From positions 1,984,001 to 2,048,000 of the forward strand of contig NZ_CP025938.1 in the NCBI RefSeq assembly GCF_002893765.1: 64,000 nucleotides of DNA. Reading direction: 5' to 3'. The position numbers were made by a program, and so were the translations under genes. Source of the DNA: Tamlana carrageenivorans. Its GTDB lineage: Bacteria; Bacteroidota; Bacteroidia; Flavobacteriales; Flavobacteriaceae. This document shows, one piece after another, positions 24,763 to 34,088 of this stretch. The first letter of the stretch is position 1; each line of letters starts with the position of its first letter. The notes under the pieces are model-generated. The model was not told the origin of the DNA and did no database searches. It worked only from the letters and a program-made list of their open reading frames with translations.

Positions 24763-25539
24763 CTATTTTTCGATGAAACGCATTATAGCTTGTAGTAATT
24801 CACTTTCATTTTCTGTAAAACTCATATGGCCATCAGGAAAGGTTACAAGTTTTACTTGGGCTCCTTCTACTTGTTTTACAATGGTATTGTAGTCCAATAC
24901 CGGATCTTTTTTTCCAGCAATAATCATTTTTTTAAAAGGTGTAAAATGAAGTAGTGCTTCGCGGTCGTCTCTAATTTTCATGCCTTCTAGTGCTGCTATA
25001 ATACCCTGTAGTGGTGTTTTTTTGGCATGAGCTATCAGTGTTTTTATACTTTCCTTGAAAATAATTCGGTTTTTGGGGCGGAATAAGTTGGTTATGGCTA
25101 TTTTAATAAAGGTGTGGTGGTTTTTTTTAACCACTTCAATGGTGCGCTCTCGATTTATTTTTTTTTCGGCGCTATCGGCACTGGCAGTCGAATTTAATAA
25201 GCAAAGTCCTTTTAAATCATCTGGCTTTTTTTCCGCGAAAGCGAGTGCTACATAACCGCCCATGGAATGTCCAATCATGGTAGAACGCCTAATGCGTAAA
25301 TGTTTAAGAACAGCCTCAACAGCTTCGGCCATTTGTTCCATGCTATGTACATAACCGATGCAGCCCGTTTGGCCGTGTCCCAATAAATCGATGCAAATAA
25401 CTCTAAATTTTTTAGACAATTCTGGTTGTAATTGGTGCCATATTTCCGTGCTTTCTAAAAAGCCATGAAGCAAAACTAAAGCGCTCCCTTTACCAGAATC
25501 GGTAAAGTAAATGTTTGTGCCTTTAAAAGGGATGGTCAT
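24763..25539 (-). CDS. Alpha/beta hydrolase
   Basis: 258 residues, complete alpha/beta-hydrolase fold. The oxyanion strand LVLLHGFLESTEIW, the nucleophile elbow GHSMGGYVALAFAEKKP (Ser in GHSMGG), the acid region IIAGKKDPVLDYNTI and the catalytic His in FPDGHMSFTE are present. No signal peptide, so cytoplasmic. The substrate cannot be inferred; relatives include esterases and MenH-like enzymes, but no menaquinone gene is adjacent. Confidence 0.88.
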   Translation of the reverse strand: MTIPFKGTNIYFTDSGKGSALVLLHGFLESTEIWHQLQPELSKKFRVICIDLLGHGQTGCIGYVHSMEQMAEAVEAVLKHLRIRRSTMIGHSMGGYVALAFAEKKPDDLKGLCLLNSTASADSAEKKINRERTIEVVKKNHHTFIKIAITNLFRPKNRIIFKESIKTLIAHAKKTPLQGIIAALEGMKIRDDREALLHFTPFKKMIIAGKKDPVLDYNTIVKQVEGAQVKLVTFPDGHMSFTENESELLQAIMRFIEK

Positions 25540-25892
25540 AGTTGTATGGTTTAAATATACTGGTCAAATATAAGTTGTAAATAATAATTATTGGATAAGG
25601 CATGTGTTTAGATTTAACCACTGTTCTCGGCTAGGTTTAAGGTTTGGAACTAAAAGCGTCTCTGATGCTTTAAATTGATGTGGCATCATAGTGCTTACAA
25701 GGAAGTGGTTTAGCTATGTAAAAAGTTATGAGAGCCTGTTTTATTGAAATTTATGGTTTAGAACCGTTTCATTGTTTTCGATGGCTTTGTTTTATTATGC
25801 TTGACTTTTAAAGCTGTTAATAATGCTTTGTAATCTAGGTTACACACAAAACCATTGAATTTATCGAAATTTGCATCAAAATTATACATAAG
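25540..25892. other. Gap upstream of the CoA-disulfide reductase-like gene
   Basis: 353 bases between divergent genes. I see no gene, clear promoter consensus or hairpin. A 70-codon frame on the minus strand (25758-25970) overlaps the start of the next gene and has no family features. Confidence 0.4.
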
Positions 25893-27584
25893 GTGAAAAA
25901 AATAATCGTGATTGGTGGTTTGTCGGCAGGGCCTTCGGCAGCCGCAAAAGCAAGAAGAGAAAACGAACAAGCAGAAATTATTCTATTTGAAAAAGGTGCA
26001 AACATTAGTTATGCGACTTGTGGTATGCCGTATGCTTTTTCGGGAGTTATAGAAAGTAGAGATAAGTTAATGGTTGTAAAACCTGCTTTGTTACAAAACC
26101 GTTTTAATATTGATGTACGATTAAATGAGGAAATAATTAAAATAGACACCGCTGCAAAAAAAGTGTTTTCTAGTAAAGGTGTTTATACGTATGATAAACT
26201 GATTTTTGCTACGGGTGCAAAATCGATTGTACCGCCTATTGAAAATATTAAATTGGCGAATAATTGGTCTACTTGTAGGTCCATGCCCGATTTTGATAAA
26301 ATCATGAAGCTTGGGTTAACCGAGGAGTCTAAGCATATTACAGTTGTAGGTGCCGGGTTGATTGGTGTTGAAGTTGCCGAAAATTTAATTGAAGCTGGTA
26401 AAAAGGTGACACTTATTGAAGGGTCTTCTCATGTTTTAAACATGTGGCAACAAAAATTTGGAAATTTTGCCGAGCAGATTTTAAGATCAGAGGGTGTTGA
26501 AGTGTTAACCAATACGTTAATTTCGAAGTTTAATATTGATGAAGACGGTAAAATTTTGTCGGTCGTTACTAAAGAAGGTCAAAGTATACCCACAGATTTT
26601 GTGATTTTAAGCACAGGTATTAAACCAAATACAGATTTATTAATTGCTGAAGGTGCAGCGTCTATTGAAAACGGTGCATTAAAAGTGAATGCGCATATGG
26701 AAACCTCTATTAAAGATGTTTATGCGGCCGGAGATAATATATCTTTAAAAAATTTGCAAACAGATAGTGATGATTATTTCCCTTTGGGAACACATTCTAA
26801 TAAAGCGGGTCGTGCTGCAGGTGCTAATGCTGTTTCTGGAAATCACAGGGTTTTTAATGGGGCATATAAAACAGCTATCGTCAAGGTATTTGATTATACT
26901 TTGGCAAGAACAGGATTGAATCCTACGGTTTTAAAAACCATGGGTAGAGCTTTTAAAACGGTTTTAACGGTAGCTGGTGCAACACCGGGATATTATCCAG
27001 GGCAGAAGGATTTGATATCCGAAATTTATTATGATCCTAAAACAGATGAGATTTTAGGAGCAGAATTATTTGGTGAAGTTGGGGTTGATAAACGTATTGA
27101 CGTTATAAGTACGGCAATTTATGCAAAACTAAAGATGGCCGACTTGTCTCAGTTGGATTTAGCTTATGCGCCACCTTTTTCGCCTGCTAAAGATCCTGTT
27201 GTGGTTACTGGTTTTGTAGCTGAAAATGTGCGTCTTGGGAAAAGTGAGCAAATTTCGGTTGAAGATTTAGATGCTTTTATGAAGGCTACAGCTCAAGATG
27301 ATTATATGTTATTGGATGTTAGAACAGCTAATGAACATGAAAAAGGAACCATTCCTGGTGCCATAAATATTCCTCTTGATGATTTAAGAAATCATGTTCA
27401 TGCTGTGAAAAACAGAAATAAAAAAGTGATCATTTTTTGTCAAAAAGGGCTTAGAGGTTATTTAGCCGAATCTATTTTAAGAAATAATGGAATTCAAGAT
27501 ATTGCCAATGTTGCTGGCGGATTTAAAATTTGGAACATGTATAGCACCCAAATTGAATTTCCTAAAAAAAATCACGCTGTTTAA
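25893..27584 (+). CDS. CoA-disulfide reductase-like FAD oxidoreductase with C-terminal rhodanese domain
   Basis: 563 residues from a GTG start (MKKIIVIGGLSAGPSAAAKARR, an FAD Rossmann motif at the very N-terminus). C43 in ATCGMPYAF occupies the place of the CoA-disulfide reductase active Cys. NADH-binding VVGAGLIGVEVAENL lies near residue 150, VYAAGDN near 275, and the dimerisation domain follows. The rhodanese domain covers about 460-555 with catalytic C516 in IIFCQKGLRGY. CoADR-Rhd proteins reduce CoA disulfides, persulfides or polysulfides with NAD(P)H. The enzyme is cytoplasmic. It stands alone, so its physiological substrate remains open. Confidence 0.88.
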   Translation: MKKIIVIGGLSAGPSAAAKARRENEQAEIILFEKGANISYATCGMPYAFSGVIESRDKLMVVKPALLQNRFNIDVRLNEEIIKIDTAAKKVFSSKGVYTYDKLIFATGAKSIVPPIENIKLANNWSTCRSMPDFDKIMKLGLTEESKHITVVGAGLIGVEVAENLIEAGKKVTLIEGSSHVLNMWQQKFGNFAEQILRSEGVEVLTNTLISKFNIDEDGKILSVVTKEGQSIPTDFVILSTGIKPNTDLLIAEGAASIENGALKVNAHMETSIKDVYAAGDNISLKNLQTDSDDYFPLGTHSNKAGRAAGANAVSGNHRVFNGAYKTAIVKVFDYTLARTGLNPTVLKTMGRAFKTVLTVAGATPGYYPGQKDLISEIYYDPKTDEILGAELFGEVGVDKRIDVISTAIYAKLKMADLSQLDLAYAPPFSPAKDPVVVTGFVAENVRLGKSEQISVEDLDAFMKATAQDDYMLLDVRTANEHEKGTIPGAINIPLDDLRNHVHAVKNRNKKVIIFCQKGLRGYLAESILRNNGIQDIANVAGGFKIWNMYSTQIEFPKKNHAV

Positions 27585-27610
27585 GGCGAAAATTAATAGC
27601 AAGTAAGTTA

Positions 27611-27744
27611 AGGCTGCCTGAAAAGTATCCTTGATGTCATATTGCGTTTGTCGAAATATTTCTATTCAATGAATAATCAATTTTGAATTCGACAAGTTCA
27701 ACCTGATAAATCAAGGTTTACGAGCTTTTCAGGCAGTCTCTTTT
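27611..27744. repeat. Long imperfect palindrome, family I copy 1
   Basis: AGGCTGCCTGAAAAG (27611-27625) pairs with CTTTTCAGGCAGTCT (27725-27739), one mismatch-type wobble, and ends in a T-run. Inner arms CCTTGAT/ATCAAGG and TTGTCGAA/TTCGACAA extend the palindrome. It is homologous, inverted, to 61037-61168. It lies between convergent genes and could serve as a bidirectional terminator. Confidence 0.8.
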
Positions 27745-27786
27745 ATTATATCTTGTATGGAAAATGAGTTTGTTTGCTTGAAGGGA

Positions 27787-28443
27787 CTATGATTTTACGC
27801 GTTTAATAGCAGTAAAGGCTTTATCTACATACTCATCTTCTACTAAAATGGTAAATTCATTGGTGGTAGAAATAACTTCGTACATCACCACACCATCCCA
27901 AGCTAAACGTTTGAAAAAGTGGTAATATAAACCAGCTATTTTAGAGTTGTCTTGAGGTAAATTTATGCTTATAGCCGAAAGACCTTCCTGGACAGCAAGT
28001 AGCGTTTCTTTTTCCAGTTTGTCTTTAATAAAATCGTTTAAACTGCTCGAAATAATAAGATTGCTTTCATGAATACCTCTGGTGAAGGTGTAAAAGGGTT
28101 TCGACTCCGATTTAATGCGTTCCAAAATTTTAGTGTGGTTATCAATAAGGGTGTCGGAGTTTTTAACTGTAAAATCCGTTAAATTGGAGCGCACCGTGAT
28201 ATCACCTAAGTTTTGAATGGCTTTTTTCATCTTTACCGAATTCGATAAGGTGGCTGGTGGATTATAACGCCTCAGAGCCATCATAATGGCTCCAGGTTTC
28301 ACTTCTTTTTTAAGCATGTCGCTAATAGGTTCTACTAATTCTATGGCAAGCGCACTAAAATTTATGATGTTTCTGGATAAGGCTTCTTCTAAATAAGGTT
28401 GTGTGATTAAAATGTCTTCAACACAATTCGATACCGTTTTCAT
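27787..28443 (-). CDS. ACT-domain-like protein divergent from aspartate kinase
   Basis: 218 residues, no signal or membrane segments. The N-terminal part (CVEDILITQPYLEEALSRNIINFSALAIELVEPI) looks like a helical DNA- or protein-binding region with MALRRYN. The C-terminal half (FYTFTRGIHESNLIISSSLNDFI; ISTTNEFTILVEDEYVDKAFTAIKRV) has the strand-helix order of two ACT domains. The gene is divergent from lysC with a 108-base gap, which suggests amino-acid sensing or control of that enzyme. This link is inference. No established function is known to me. Confidence 0.6.
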   Translation of the reverse strand: MKTVSNCVEDILITQPYLEEALSRNIINFSALAIELVEPISDMLKKEVKPGAIMMALRRYNPPATLSNSVKMKKAIQNLGDITVRSNLTDFTVKNSDTLIDNHTKILERIKSESKPFYTFTRGIHESNLIISSSLNDFIKDKLEKETLLAVQEGLSAISINLPQDNSKIAGLYYHFFKRLAWDGVVMYEVISTTNEFTILVEDEYVDKAFTAIKRVKS

Positions 28444-28551
28444 GAGTACTTTATGTTAATTATTTAACAATATGTGTAAAAATAAACTTTTTTTTTAATA
28501 AACATCGTGGTTACGCAAATGAATTATAATTTCGCTGTCAAATTAATGACC

Positions 28552-29874
28552 ATGAAAGTATTAAAATTTGGAGGGACATCGGTAGGTTCGGTGGAAAATA
28601 TGGCCAACGTTAAAAATATTATTAACGATGGTGAGAAAAAGGTAGTTGTGCTTTCAGCTATGTCTGGAACTACAAATCAATTGGTAGCTATTGGGCAGGA
28701 TATTAAATTAGGAAATGTAGCAGATGCTGCAGCAAAAGTTTCTGCGCTTCATATAAATTATAAAGTGGTTATCGATGATTTGTTGCAGAATGAAGCATTG
28801 AATGCTGAGGTGAAAATATATGTTGCTGAGGTTTTTAGTTTTTTAGACCAATGTACGTCAAAACCATATTCTGAAGGGTTAGCCAATCAAATTGTGGCTC
28901 AAGGTGAATTGCTTTCAACCTATATGTTTAATGCGTATTTGAACCAAGAAGGTGTGAGTTCGGCGTTATTGCCTGCGTTAAGTTTTATGCGTATTGATGA
29001 AAACAAAGAGCCAGACATCGCTTACATTAAAGAAAATTTTAAAGCGGTTTTTGAAAATACTAAAGACTCTGAAATTTATATTACTCAAGGTTTTATTTGT
29101 CTAGATACTGAAGGGGAAATTTCAAACTTACAACGTGGTGGAAGTGATTATACGGCTACCATTATTGGTGCTGCTTTTATTGCAGATGAAGTTCAAATTT
29201 GGACTGACATTGACGGGATGCATAATAATGATCCAAGACATGTTGAAAATACACATCCAATTTCAAACCTGTCATTCGATGAAGCTGCCGAGTTAGCGTA
29301 TTTTGGTGCTAAAATATTGCACCCTCAAACGGTAACTCCTGTTAGAGCTGATAATATTCCAGTGCGTTTAAAAAATACCATGGAACCTTCAGCTCATGGT
29401 ACTTTAATTTCTAACATCACAACGGGCGATGGTATAAAAGCTATTGCTGCTAAAGATGGTATTACGGCTATAAAAATTAAGTCGGCCAGAATGTTACAGG
29501 CGCACGGGTTTTTAAAGAAAGTCTTTGAGATTTTTGAAACTTATAAAACATCTATTGATATGATTACAACTTCTGAAGTTGCTGTGTCACTAACAATTGA
29601 TGATGATTCTAATCTCGATGCTATTTTAGTTGAATTGGATAAAATTGCAACTATTGAAGTGGATAAAAACCAAAGTATTGTTTGCTTGGTAGGACATGAA
29701 GTTGTAAATCATGATGATACCTTCAGATTATTTAAAATCTTACAGGATGTGAAAATTAGAATGATTTCCTATGGAGGAAGTCAAAACAATATTTCTTTGT
29801 TAATTGATTCTAAGGATAAAATTAACACGCTGCAAAAACTAAACGATTATTTATTTGAATTAGTCACTCTTTAA
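28552..29874 (+). CDS. lysC: Aspartate kinase (monofunctional)
   Basis: 440 residues from the ATG at 28552 (MKVLKFGGTSVGSVENM), where homologues start; an upstream in-frame GTG (28507) lies in probable promoter DNA. It has KFGGTSVG, VVLSAMSGTTNQL, TQGFICLDTEGEISNLQRGGSDYTATIIGAAF and WTDIDGMHNNDPR for ATP and Asp binding. Two ACT domains follow from about residue 300 (AIKIKSARMLQAHGFLKKVF; VCLVGHEV). It makes aspartyl phosphate for Lys, Thr, Met and diaminopimelate synthesis. No homoserine dehydrogenase is fused. A hairpin terminator follows. Confidence 0.93.
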   Translation: MKVLKFGGTSVGSVENMANVKNIINDGEKKVVVLSAMSGTTNQLVAIGQDIKLGNVADAAAKVSALHINYKVVIDDLLQNEALNAEVKIYVAEVFSFLDQCTSKPYSEGLANQIVAQGELLSTYMFNAYLNQEGVSSALLPALSFMRIDENKEPDIAYIKENFKAVFENTKDSEIYITQGFICLDTEGEISNLQRGGSDYTATIIGAAFIADEVQIWTDIDGMHNNDPRHVENTHPISNLSFDEAAELAYFGAKILHPQTVTPVRADNIPVRLKNTMEPSAHGTLISNITTGDGIKAIAAKDGITAIKIKSARMLQAHGFLKKVFEIFETYKTSIDMITTSEVAVSLTIDDDSNLDAILVELDKIATIEVDKNQSIVCLVGHEVVNHDDTFRLFKILQDVKIRMISYGGSQNNISLLIDSKDKINTLQKLNDYLFELVTL

Positions 29875-29900
29875 AAATATATCTCAGTATTTGTATGCAA

Positions 29901-29940
29901 AAAGAGGCTGTCTTGTTTATCAAGCAACCTCTTTCTTTTT
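29901..29940 (+). terminator. Hairpin terminator between lysC and the convergent aminopeptidase gene
   Basis: AAAGAGGCTGTCTTG pairs with CAAGCAACCTCTTT over a short loop and is followed by a T-run. Its arm AGAGGCTGTCTT is the same as the outer arm of the family II palindromes at 44655 and 54541, so it may be a minimal derivative. Confidence 0.75.
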
Positions 29941-29984
29941 GTTCGATTCAATGAAAAAAGTATTGAATACGGATCTATAAGGAG

Positions 29985-31277
29985 TTAAGCATTCATAATA
30001 TCCTCTATTTCTTCAACTTCAATAGGGATATTTTTCATAAGATTAATTGGTGCTCCTGTTTCCTGAATAACTAAATCATCTTCAAGTCGAATACCAAAAC
30101 CTTCCTCAGGAATATAAATGCCTGGTTCAACCGTAAATACCATGTTAGTTTCCATAGGCTCAGTTAAAATACCGTAATCATGCGTGTCTAATCCAATATG
30201 ATGTGAAGTACCGTGCATAAAGTATTTTTTATATGCAGGCCATTCTGGATTTTCATTTTGTACATCAGCTTTGTCTAGTAATCCAAGGCCGAGTAATTCG
30301 CTCGTCATTAATTTGCCAACCTCAACATGGTATTGTGCCCAGTCGGTTCCTGGGATAAGCATGCTTTCGGCTTGTTTTTTTACGTTTAAAACGGCGTTGT
30401 ATACATCTTTTTGACGACTAGAAAATTTTCCAGACACAGGAACGCTGCGTGTCATGTCGCTAGAATAATTAGCGTATTCGGCGCCTACATCCATTAAAAT
30501 AAGCTCACCAGCTTTACACTGTTGGTTGTTTTCAACATAATGCAAAACATTAGCATTGTTTCCAGAAGCGATAATAGGGGTGTATGCGAATTTTTTTGAA
30601 CGGTTTCGTAAAAACTCGTGCATAAATTCGGCTTCTATTTCATGTTCCCAAACGCCTGGTTTTACAAAACTTAAAATACGACGAAAACCTTTTTCGGTAA
30701 TGTTACAGGCTTGTTGGATTAAATCGATTTCAATAGGGTCTTTAACCGATCGTAAGCGTTGTAAAATAGGATTGCTTTTAGCTACACGGTGTGCAGGGTA
30801 TTTGTCTTTTAACCATTTGGTGTAGCGATCTTCACGAGTTTCAACATCAACATTAGCTCGGTAATGCTCGTTGGTGTTAATGTACACCGTGTCGCACTGC
30901 GTCATGATTTCAAACATGATTTTTTCCATGTCTTGTAACCAATAAACGGTTTTTATACCACTGGTTTCAAAGGCTTTTTCTTTGGTTAATTTCTCGCCTT
31001 CCCAAATCGCAATATGTTCGTTGGTTTCTTTTAGGAATAAAATCTCACGGTGTTTCTCTTTTGGGCAGTCCGGAAAAAGAACTAAAATGCTTTCTTCTTG
31101 GTCTACACCACTTAAGAAAAAGATGTCGCGATGCTGTTCAAAAGGTAGTGTACTGTCTGCACTTACTGGATAAATATCGTTAGAGTTGAAAACAGCTAAA
31201 CTGTTTGGAAGCATTTTTGCTTTAAAATTTTCACGATTTTTTACAAATAGCTTACTATTAATAGGTGTGTATTTCAT
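29985..31277 (-). CDS. Xaa-Pro aminopeptidase (aminopeptidase P, M24B)
   Basis: 430 residues. The N-terminal domain (FNSNDIYPVSADSTLPFEQHRDIFFLSGVDQEESILVLFPD) is of the AMP_N type and the C-terminal part is pita-bread fold. Dinuclear metal ligands are visible in LMDVGAEYANYSSDMTRSVPVSG (two Asp), HGTSHHIGLDTHDYG (His), TVEPGIYIPE (Glu) and IRLEDDLVI (Glu). It removes N-terminal residues preceding proline. No signal peptide, so cytoplasmic. Convergent with lysC. Confidence 0.93.
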   Translation of the reverse strand: MKYTPINSKLFVKNRENFKAKMLPNSLAVFNSNDIYPVSADSTLPFEQHRDIFFLSGVDQEESILVLFPDCPKEKHREILFLKETNEHIAIWEGEKLTKEKAFETSGIKTVYWLQDMEKIMFEIMTQCDTVYINTNEHYRANVDVETREDRYTKWLKDKYPAHRVAKSNPILQRLRSVKDPIEIDLIQQACNITEKGFRRILSFVKPGVWEHEIEAEFMHEFLRNRSKKFAYTPIIASGNNANVLHYVENNQQCKAGELILMDVGAEYANYSSDMTRSVPVSGKFSSRQKDVYNAVLNVKKQAESMLIPGTDWAQYHVEVGKLMTSELLGLGLLDKADVQNENPEWPAYKKYFMHGTSHHIGLDTHDYGILTEPMETNMVFTVEPGIYIPEEGFGIRLEDDLVIQETGAPINLMKNIPIEVEEIEDIMNA

Positions 31278-31343
31278 TTTTATAGGAAATTTAAAAGGAG
31301 GATAAAAGTAGTGATTCTAAATAAATTATACCGTATAATTTAG

Positions 31344-31351
31344 TATTTTTG
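31344..31351 (+). promoter_or_regulatory. -7 box upstream of the secreted matrixin-like gene
   Basis: TATTTTTG (TAnnTTTG) lies 38 bases before the preferred ATG at 31390. No clear -33 TTG. Confidence 0.45.
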
Positions 31352-31389
31352 AGGTTAACACATTCGTGTTTAGTTATATACATGGTATT

Positions 31390-33258
31390 ATGGGGATTAA
31401 AAAAAATACTTTTGCAGCAATAAACTTCACTTGGCTTTTAATTTTTCTGACGGGGCCATTTGTTTTTTCTCAGGTTTATTTCAAAGAAATCGCCTTAGAA
31501 CAGCAAGTTGAACAGTCGGAGTTAATTGTTGAAGGTAGAGTCATTTCTAAAAAATCGTTTTGGGGAAATGATGATCAGATTTATACAAAAAACACGATTG
31601 AAGTTTATAAGGTGTTTAAGGGAGAGTCTATCGCTACGGTTAATGTGATAACTCGAGGAGGTACCGTGGGCTACGATTGCCAGTTGGTAACCCATAGTTT
31701 ACAATTAAAGCCTAAAGATTTAGGTGTTTTTGTTTTAGTTAAAAGTGCTAAGGTTGGTATGAGTGACGATTCTCTTTTTAGAGTTTACAGTGGTATTCAA
31801 GGGTTTTACAAATATAATTTGTATAAAGATGTGGTTGCAAATGCCCTCACCGCCAAGTCTGGTATAGTGAAAGGTTTTTATGAGGAGCTTTCGGCTTATG
31901 CTAAAAGAGATTATGTCGTGGTTAAACCGTTTAGTGTTTCAGATGAAACTTCAAAATTAGTGCAATCTAAACAGGTAATGGTTCCTACAGGAATATCTTT
32001 TGCACCTACAAGTACAACAGCAGGAACGGGTTCTACGATAACCATATCTCTCGCTAACGGAGCTACAGGCAATTTTGGTAGCGCACAAGGTAAAGTTAGT
32101 TTTAGAGATGCCGACACAGGAGGTGAAGACGATATGGGGAATGCTGCTTTTATTGATGCGCTTGATACTCAAATAGTAGGCTGGTCGCCCACATCTATTA
32201 TTGTTGAAGTTCCAGCTGAAGCAGGTACAGGAACCATACGTGTAACCGATGCAAATGCTAATGTGATTGAGTCGGCAGCCGATTTAACGATAACTTATGC
32301 TTTGCTAAATGTTGTTTTTAGTGTTGAAATTGGTGGCACATCGAAAAATTATGCTTTTCCAACCCGATTGGTTAATAACGACGGGAGTGGTGGCTATGAG
32401 TTTAAATTGGAAACCAGTTTTAATGCCGATAAAGAACATCCTGGAGCGAAAGACAATTTTCTTACGGCTTTAGAGACCTGGCGTTGTGAAACTGGTGTTA
32501 ATTTTAATATTGGCGGGGTGTCTTCTGTGGATAAGGCAGATATTACCGATGGTGTTAATATTATTCGTTTTGATAATGGTAAAGAGTTGCCAGAAGGTAC
32601 CTTGGGAAATACCTCCTATTCTTTTACACTTTGTGGTAATAAAAATGATATTTTGAATACTTCGGAGGTGTTTCCAACGGCCATTGATATGGTGTTTGAT
32701 AATGAAGCCGATTGGTACTTTGGCAGTGGATCGCCCGGTTTTTTAGTTGATTTTCAAGGGGTGGCTTTGCATGAAATTGGCCATGCGCATCAATTGGGGC
32801 ATGTAATTAACCAGTTTAACGATGTGATGCATTATTCGATATCCTTTGGAGAACAAATACGTAGTCTTTCTAATGAAAATCGCATGGCGGCAAATGCTAT
32901 TCAGGCAGATAGCGAAGCCAGTCTTCCTTTTTCAAATTGTTTTGGAGGTAAAACGGCCATGATTGGTGTGAGTCCCGCAAATTGTACACTTGGGGTTATC
33001 TCAAACAACGTGAGCCAGGCGGGATTAAAGTTTTTTCCTAATCCTACCAAAGGCGTACTTTACATGCATGGCGCAGATGCAGCTAGAGTAGAAAGTTTAT
33101 GGGTTTATGATTTGAGTGGTAGAACAGTTTTTGAAAAAATAGATTTTATACCTTCTTCTAAAGAAGTTATCGATCTTTCTTCCATGTCAAAAGGCGTTTA
33201 TTTTGTTAAGGTTTCTGGTAAAGACGGGGCATTAACTAAAAAAATCATACTAGATTAA
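31390..33258 (+). CDS. Secreted matrixin-like metalloprotease with IPT/TIG-like domain and T9SS sorting signal
   Basis: 622 residues from the ATG at 31390, which gives the signal peptide MGIKKNTFAAINFTWLLIFL...FVFSQ; the in-frame GTG at 31366 only adds an unconserved tail. A cystatin/fibronectin-like N-terminal part is followed by an IPT/TIG-like Ig domain (PTSTTAGTGSTITISLANGAT...GTIRVTDANANV). The zinc site HEIGHAHQLGH (32770-32802) with downstream Met (NDVMHYSI) is the matrixin/metzincin pattern. The C-terminal 80 residues (FFPNPTKGVLYMHG...MSKGVYFVKVSG...KKIILD) are a type IX secretion type A sorting domain. Substrate unknown. Confidence 0.82.
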   Translation: MGIKKNTFAAINFTWLLIFLTGPFVFSQVYFKEIALEQQVEQSELIVEGRVISKKSFWGNDDQIYTKNTIEVYKVFKGESIATVNVITRGGTVGYDCQLVTHSLQLKPKDLGVFVLVKSAKVGMSDDSLFRVYSGIQGFYKYNLYKDVVANALTAKSGIVKGFYEELSAYAKRDYVVVKPFSVSDETSKLVQSKQVMVPTGISFAPTSTTAGTGSTITISLANGATGNFGSAQGKVSFRDADTGGEDDMGNAAFIDALDTQIVGWSPTSIIVEVPAEAGTGTIRVTDANANVIESAADLTITYALLNVVFSVEIGGTSKNYAFPTRLVNNDGSGGYEFKLETSFNADKEHPGAKDNFLTALETWRCETGVNFNIGGVSSVDKADITDGVNIIRFDNGKELPEGTLGNTSYSFTLCGNKNDILNTSEVFPTAIDMVFDNEADWYFGSGSPGFLVDFQGVALHEIGHAHQLGHVINQFNDVMHYSISFGEQIRSLSNENRMAANAIQADSEASLPFSNCFGGKTAMIGVSPANCTLGVISNNVSQAGLKFFPNPTKGVLYMHGADAARVESLWVYDLSGRTVFEKIDFIPSSKEVIDLSSMSKGVYFVKVSGKDGALTKKIILD

Positions 33259-33339
33259 GTAGTGTGTCTACGTATTTTTTAAGTATAAATACTTAGTAGC
33301 TTAAAATCATTCTAAATAAGGAAAACCCGATAAATGTAC

Positions 33340-33370
33340 TTGTCTATAATTTGGTTGTAACCTACCTTTG
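33340..33370 (+). promoter_or_regulatory. Promoter of sdhCAB
   Basis: TTG at 33340-33342 and TACCTTTG at 33363-33370 are 20 bases apart, a full TTG/TAnnTTTG match. The sdhC ATG is at 33397. Confidence 0.7.
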
Positions 33371-33396
33371 CTAGAATCTTAAAAATAACTTAACTA

Positions 33397-34077
33397 ATGA
33401 GCGGATTTTTTAAATCTTCGATAGGAAGAAAAGTAGCCATGGCGCTTTCTGCATTCTTCCTTATGTTTTTCTTACTTCAGCATTTTGCTATTAATATTTT
33501 ATCGGTTTTCAGTCCTGAACTTTTTAATGAAGTGTCTCACTTTATGGGGACAAACCCATTAATACAATTTGCGTTACAACCTGTTTTACTTTTTGGTGTG
33601 ATTTTTCATTTCGTCATGGGATTCATATTAGAAATAAAAAACAAAAAAGCAAATGGTGTCCCTTATGCTAAAAATAATGGCGCTGCAAACTCATCATGGG
33701 TAAGCAGAAACATGATTTGGAGCGGGGTAGCTATTTTAGCTTTTATCATTTTACACTTTATTGATTTTTGGTTTCCTGAAATTAATACGAAGTTTATCAA
33801 AGGCGATTGGTCTGGCACCATGGCTGGTGTAGAGGGCTATCGTTATTATGAAGAACTAGTTCACAAATTCGTGAACCCTGTACGCGTAGGTGCTTATGTT
33901 TTAGCTTTTGTGTTTTTAGCATTACACTTATTACACGGATTTACTTCGGCTTTCCAATCTATGGGAGGTACGGCAGGAAGAAAAAAGACCTTACAAACTA
34001 TAGGTAAAGCCTATTCAATAATTATTCCTTTAGGATTTATTTTTATTGCGCTTTATCATCATTTATTTAACCATTAA
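33397..34077 (+). CDS. sdhC: Succinate dehydrogenase cytochrome b subunit SdhC
   Basis: 226 residues with five hydrophobic segments, the b558-type single anchor of Bacteroidota and Bacillota succinate:quinone reductases. The N-terminal [32 protein letters not shown] matches the family. His residues for the two b haems lie in the segments ([34 protein letters not shown]). It anchors SdhA and SdhB in the inner membrane and passes electrons to menaquinone. The gene is 11 bases upstream of sdhA. Confidence 0.94.
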   Translation: MSGFFKSSIGRKVAMALSAFFLMFFLLQHFAINILSVFSPELFNEVSHFMGTNPLIQFALQPVLLFGVIFHFVMGFILEIKNKKANGVPYAKNNGAANSSWVSRNMIWSGVAILAFIILHFIDFWFPEINTKFIKGDWSGTMAGVEGYRYYEELVHKFVNPVRVGAYVLAFVFLALHLLHGFTSAFQSMGGTAGRKKTLQTIGKAYSIIIPLGFIFIALYHHLFNH

Positions 34078-34088
34078 TCTTACATAGA

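Noticed and set aside
25758..25970. 70-codon minus-strand frame upstream of the CoADR-like gene
   Set aside because: It overlaps the start of a well-supported gene and has no family features.
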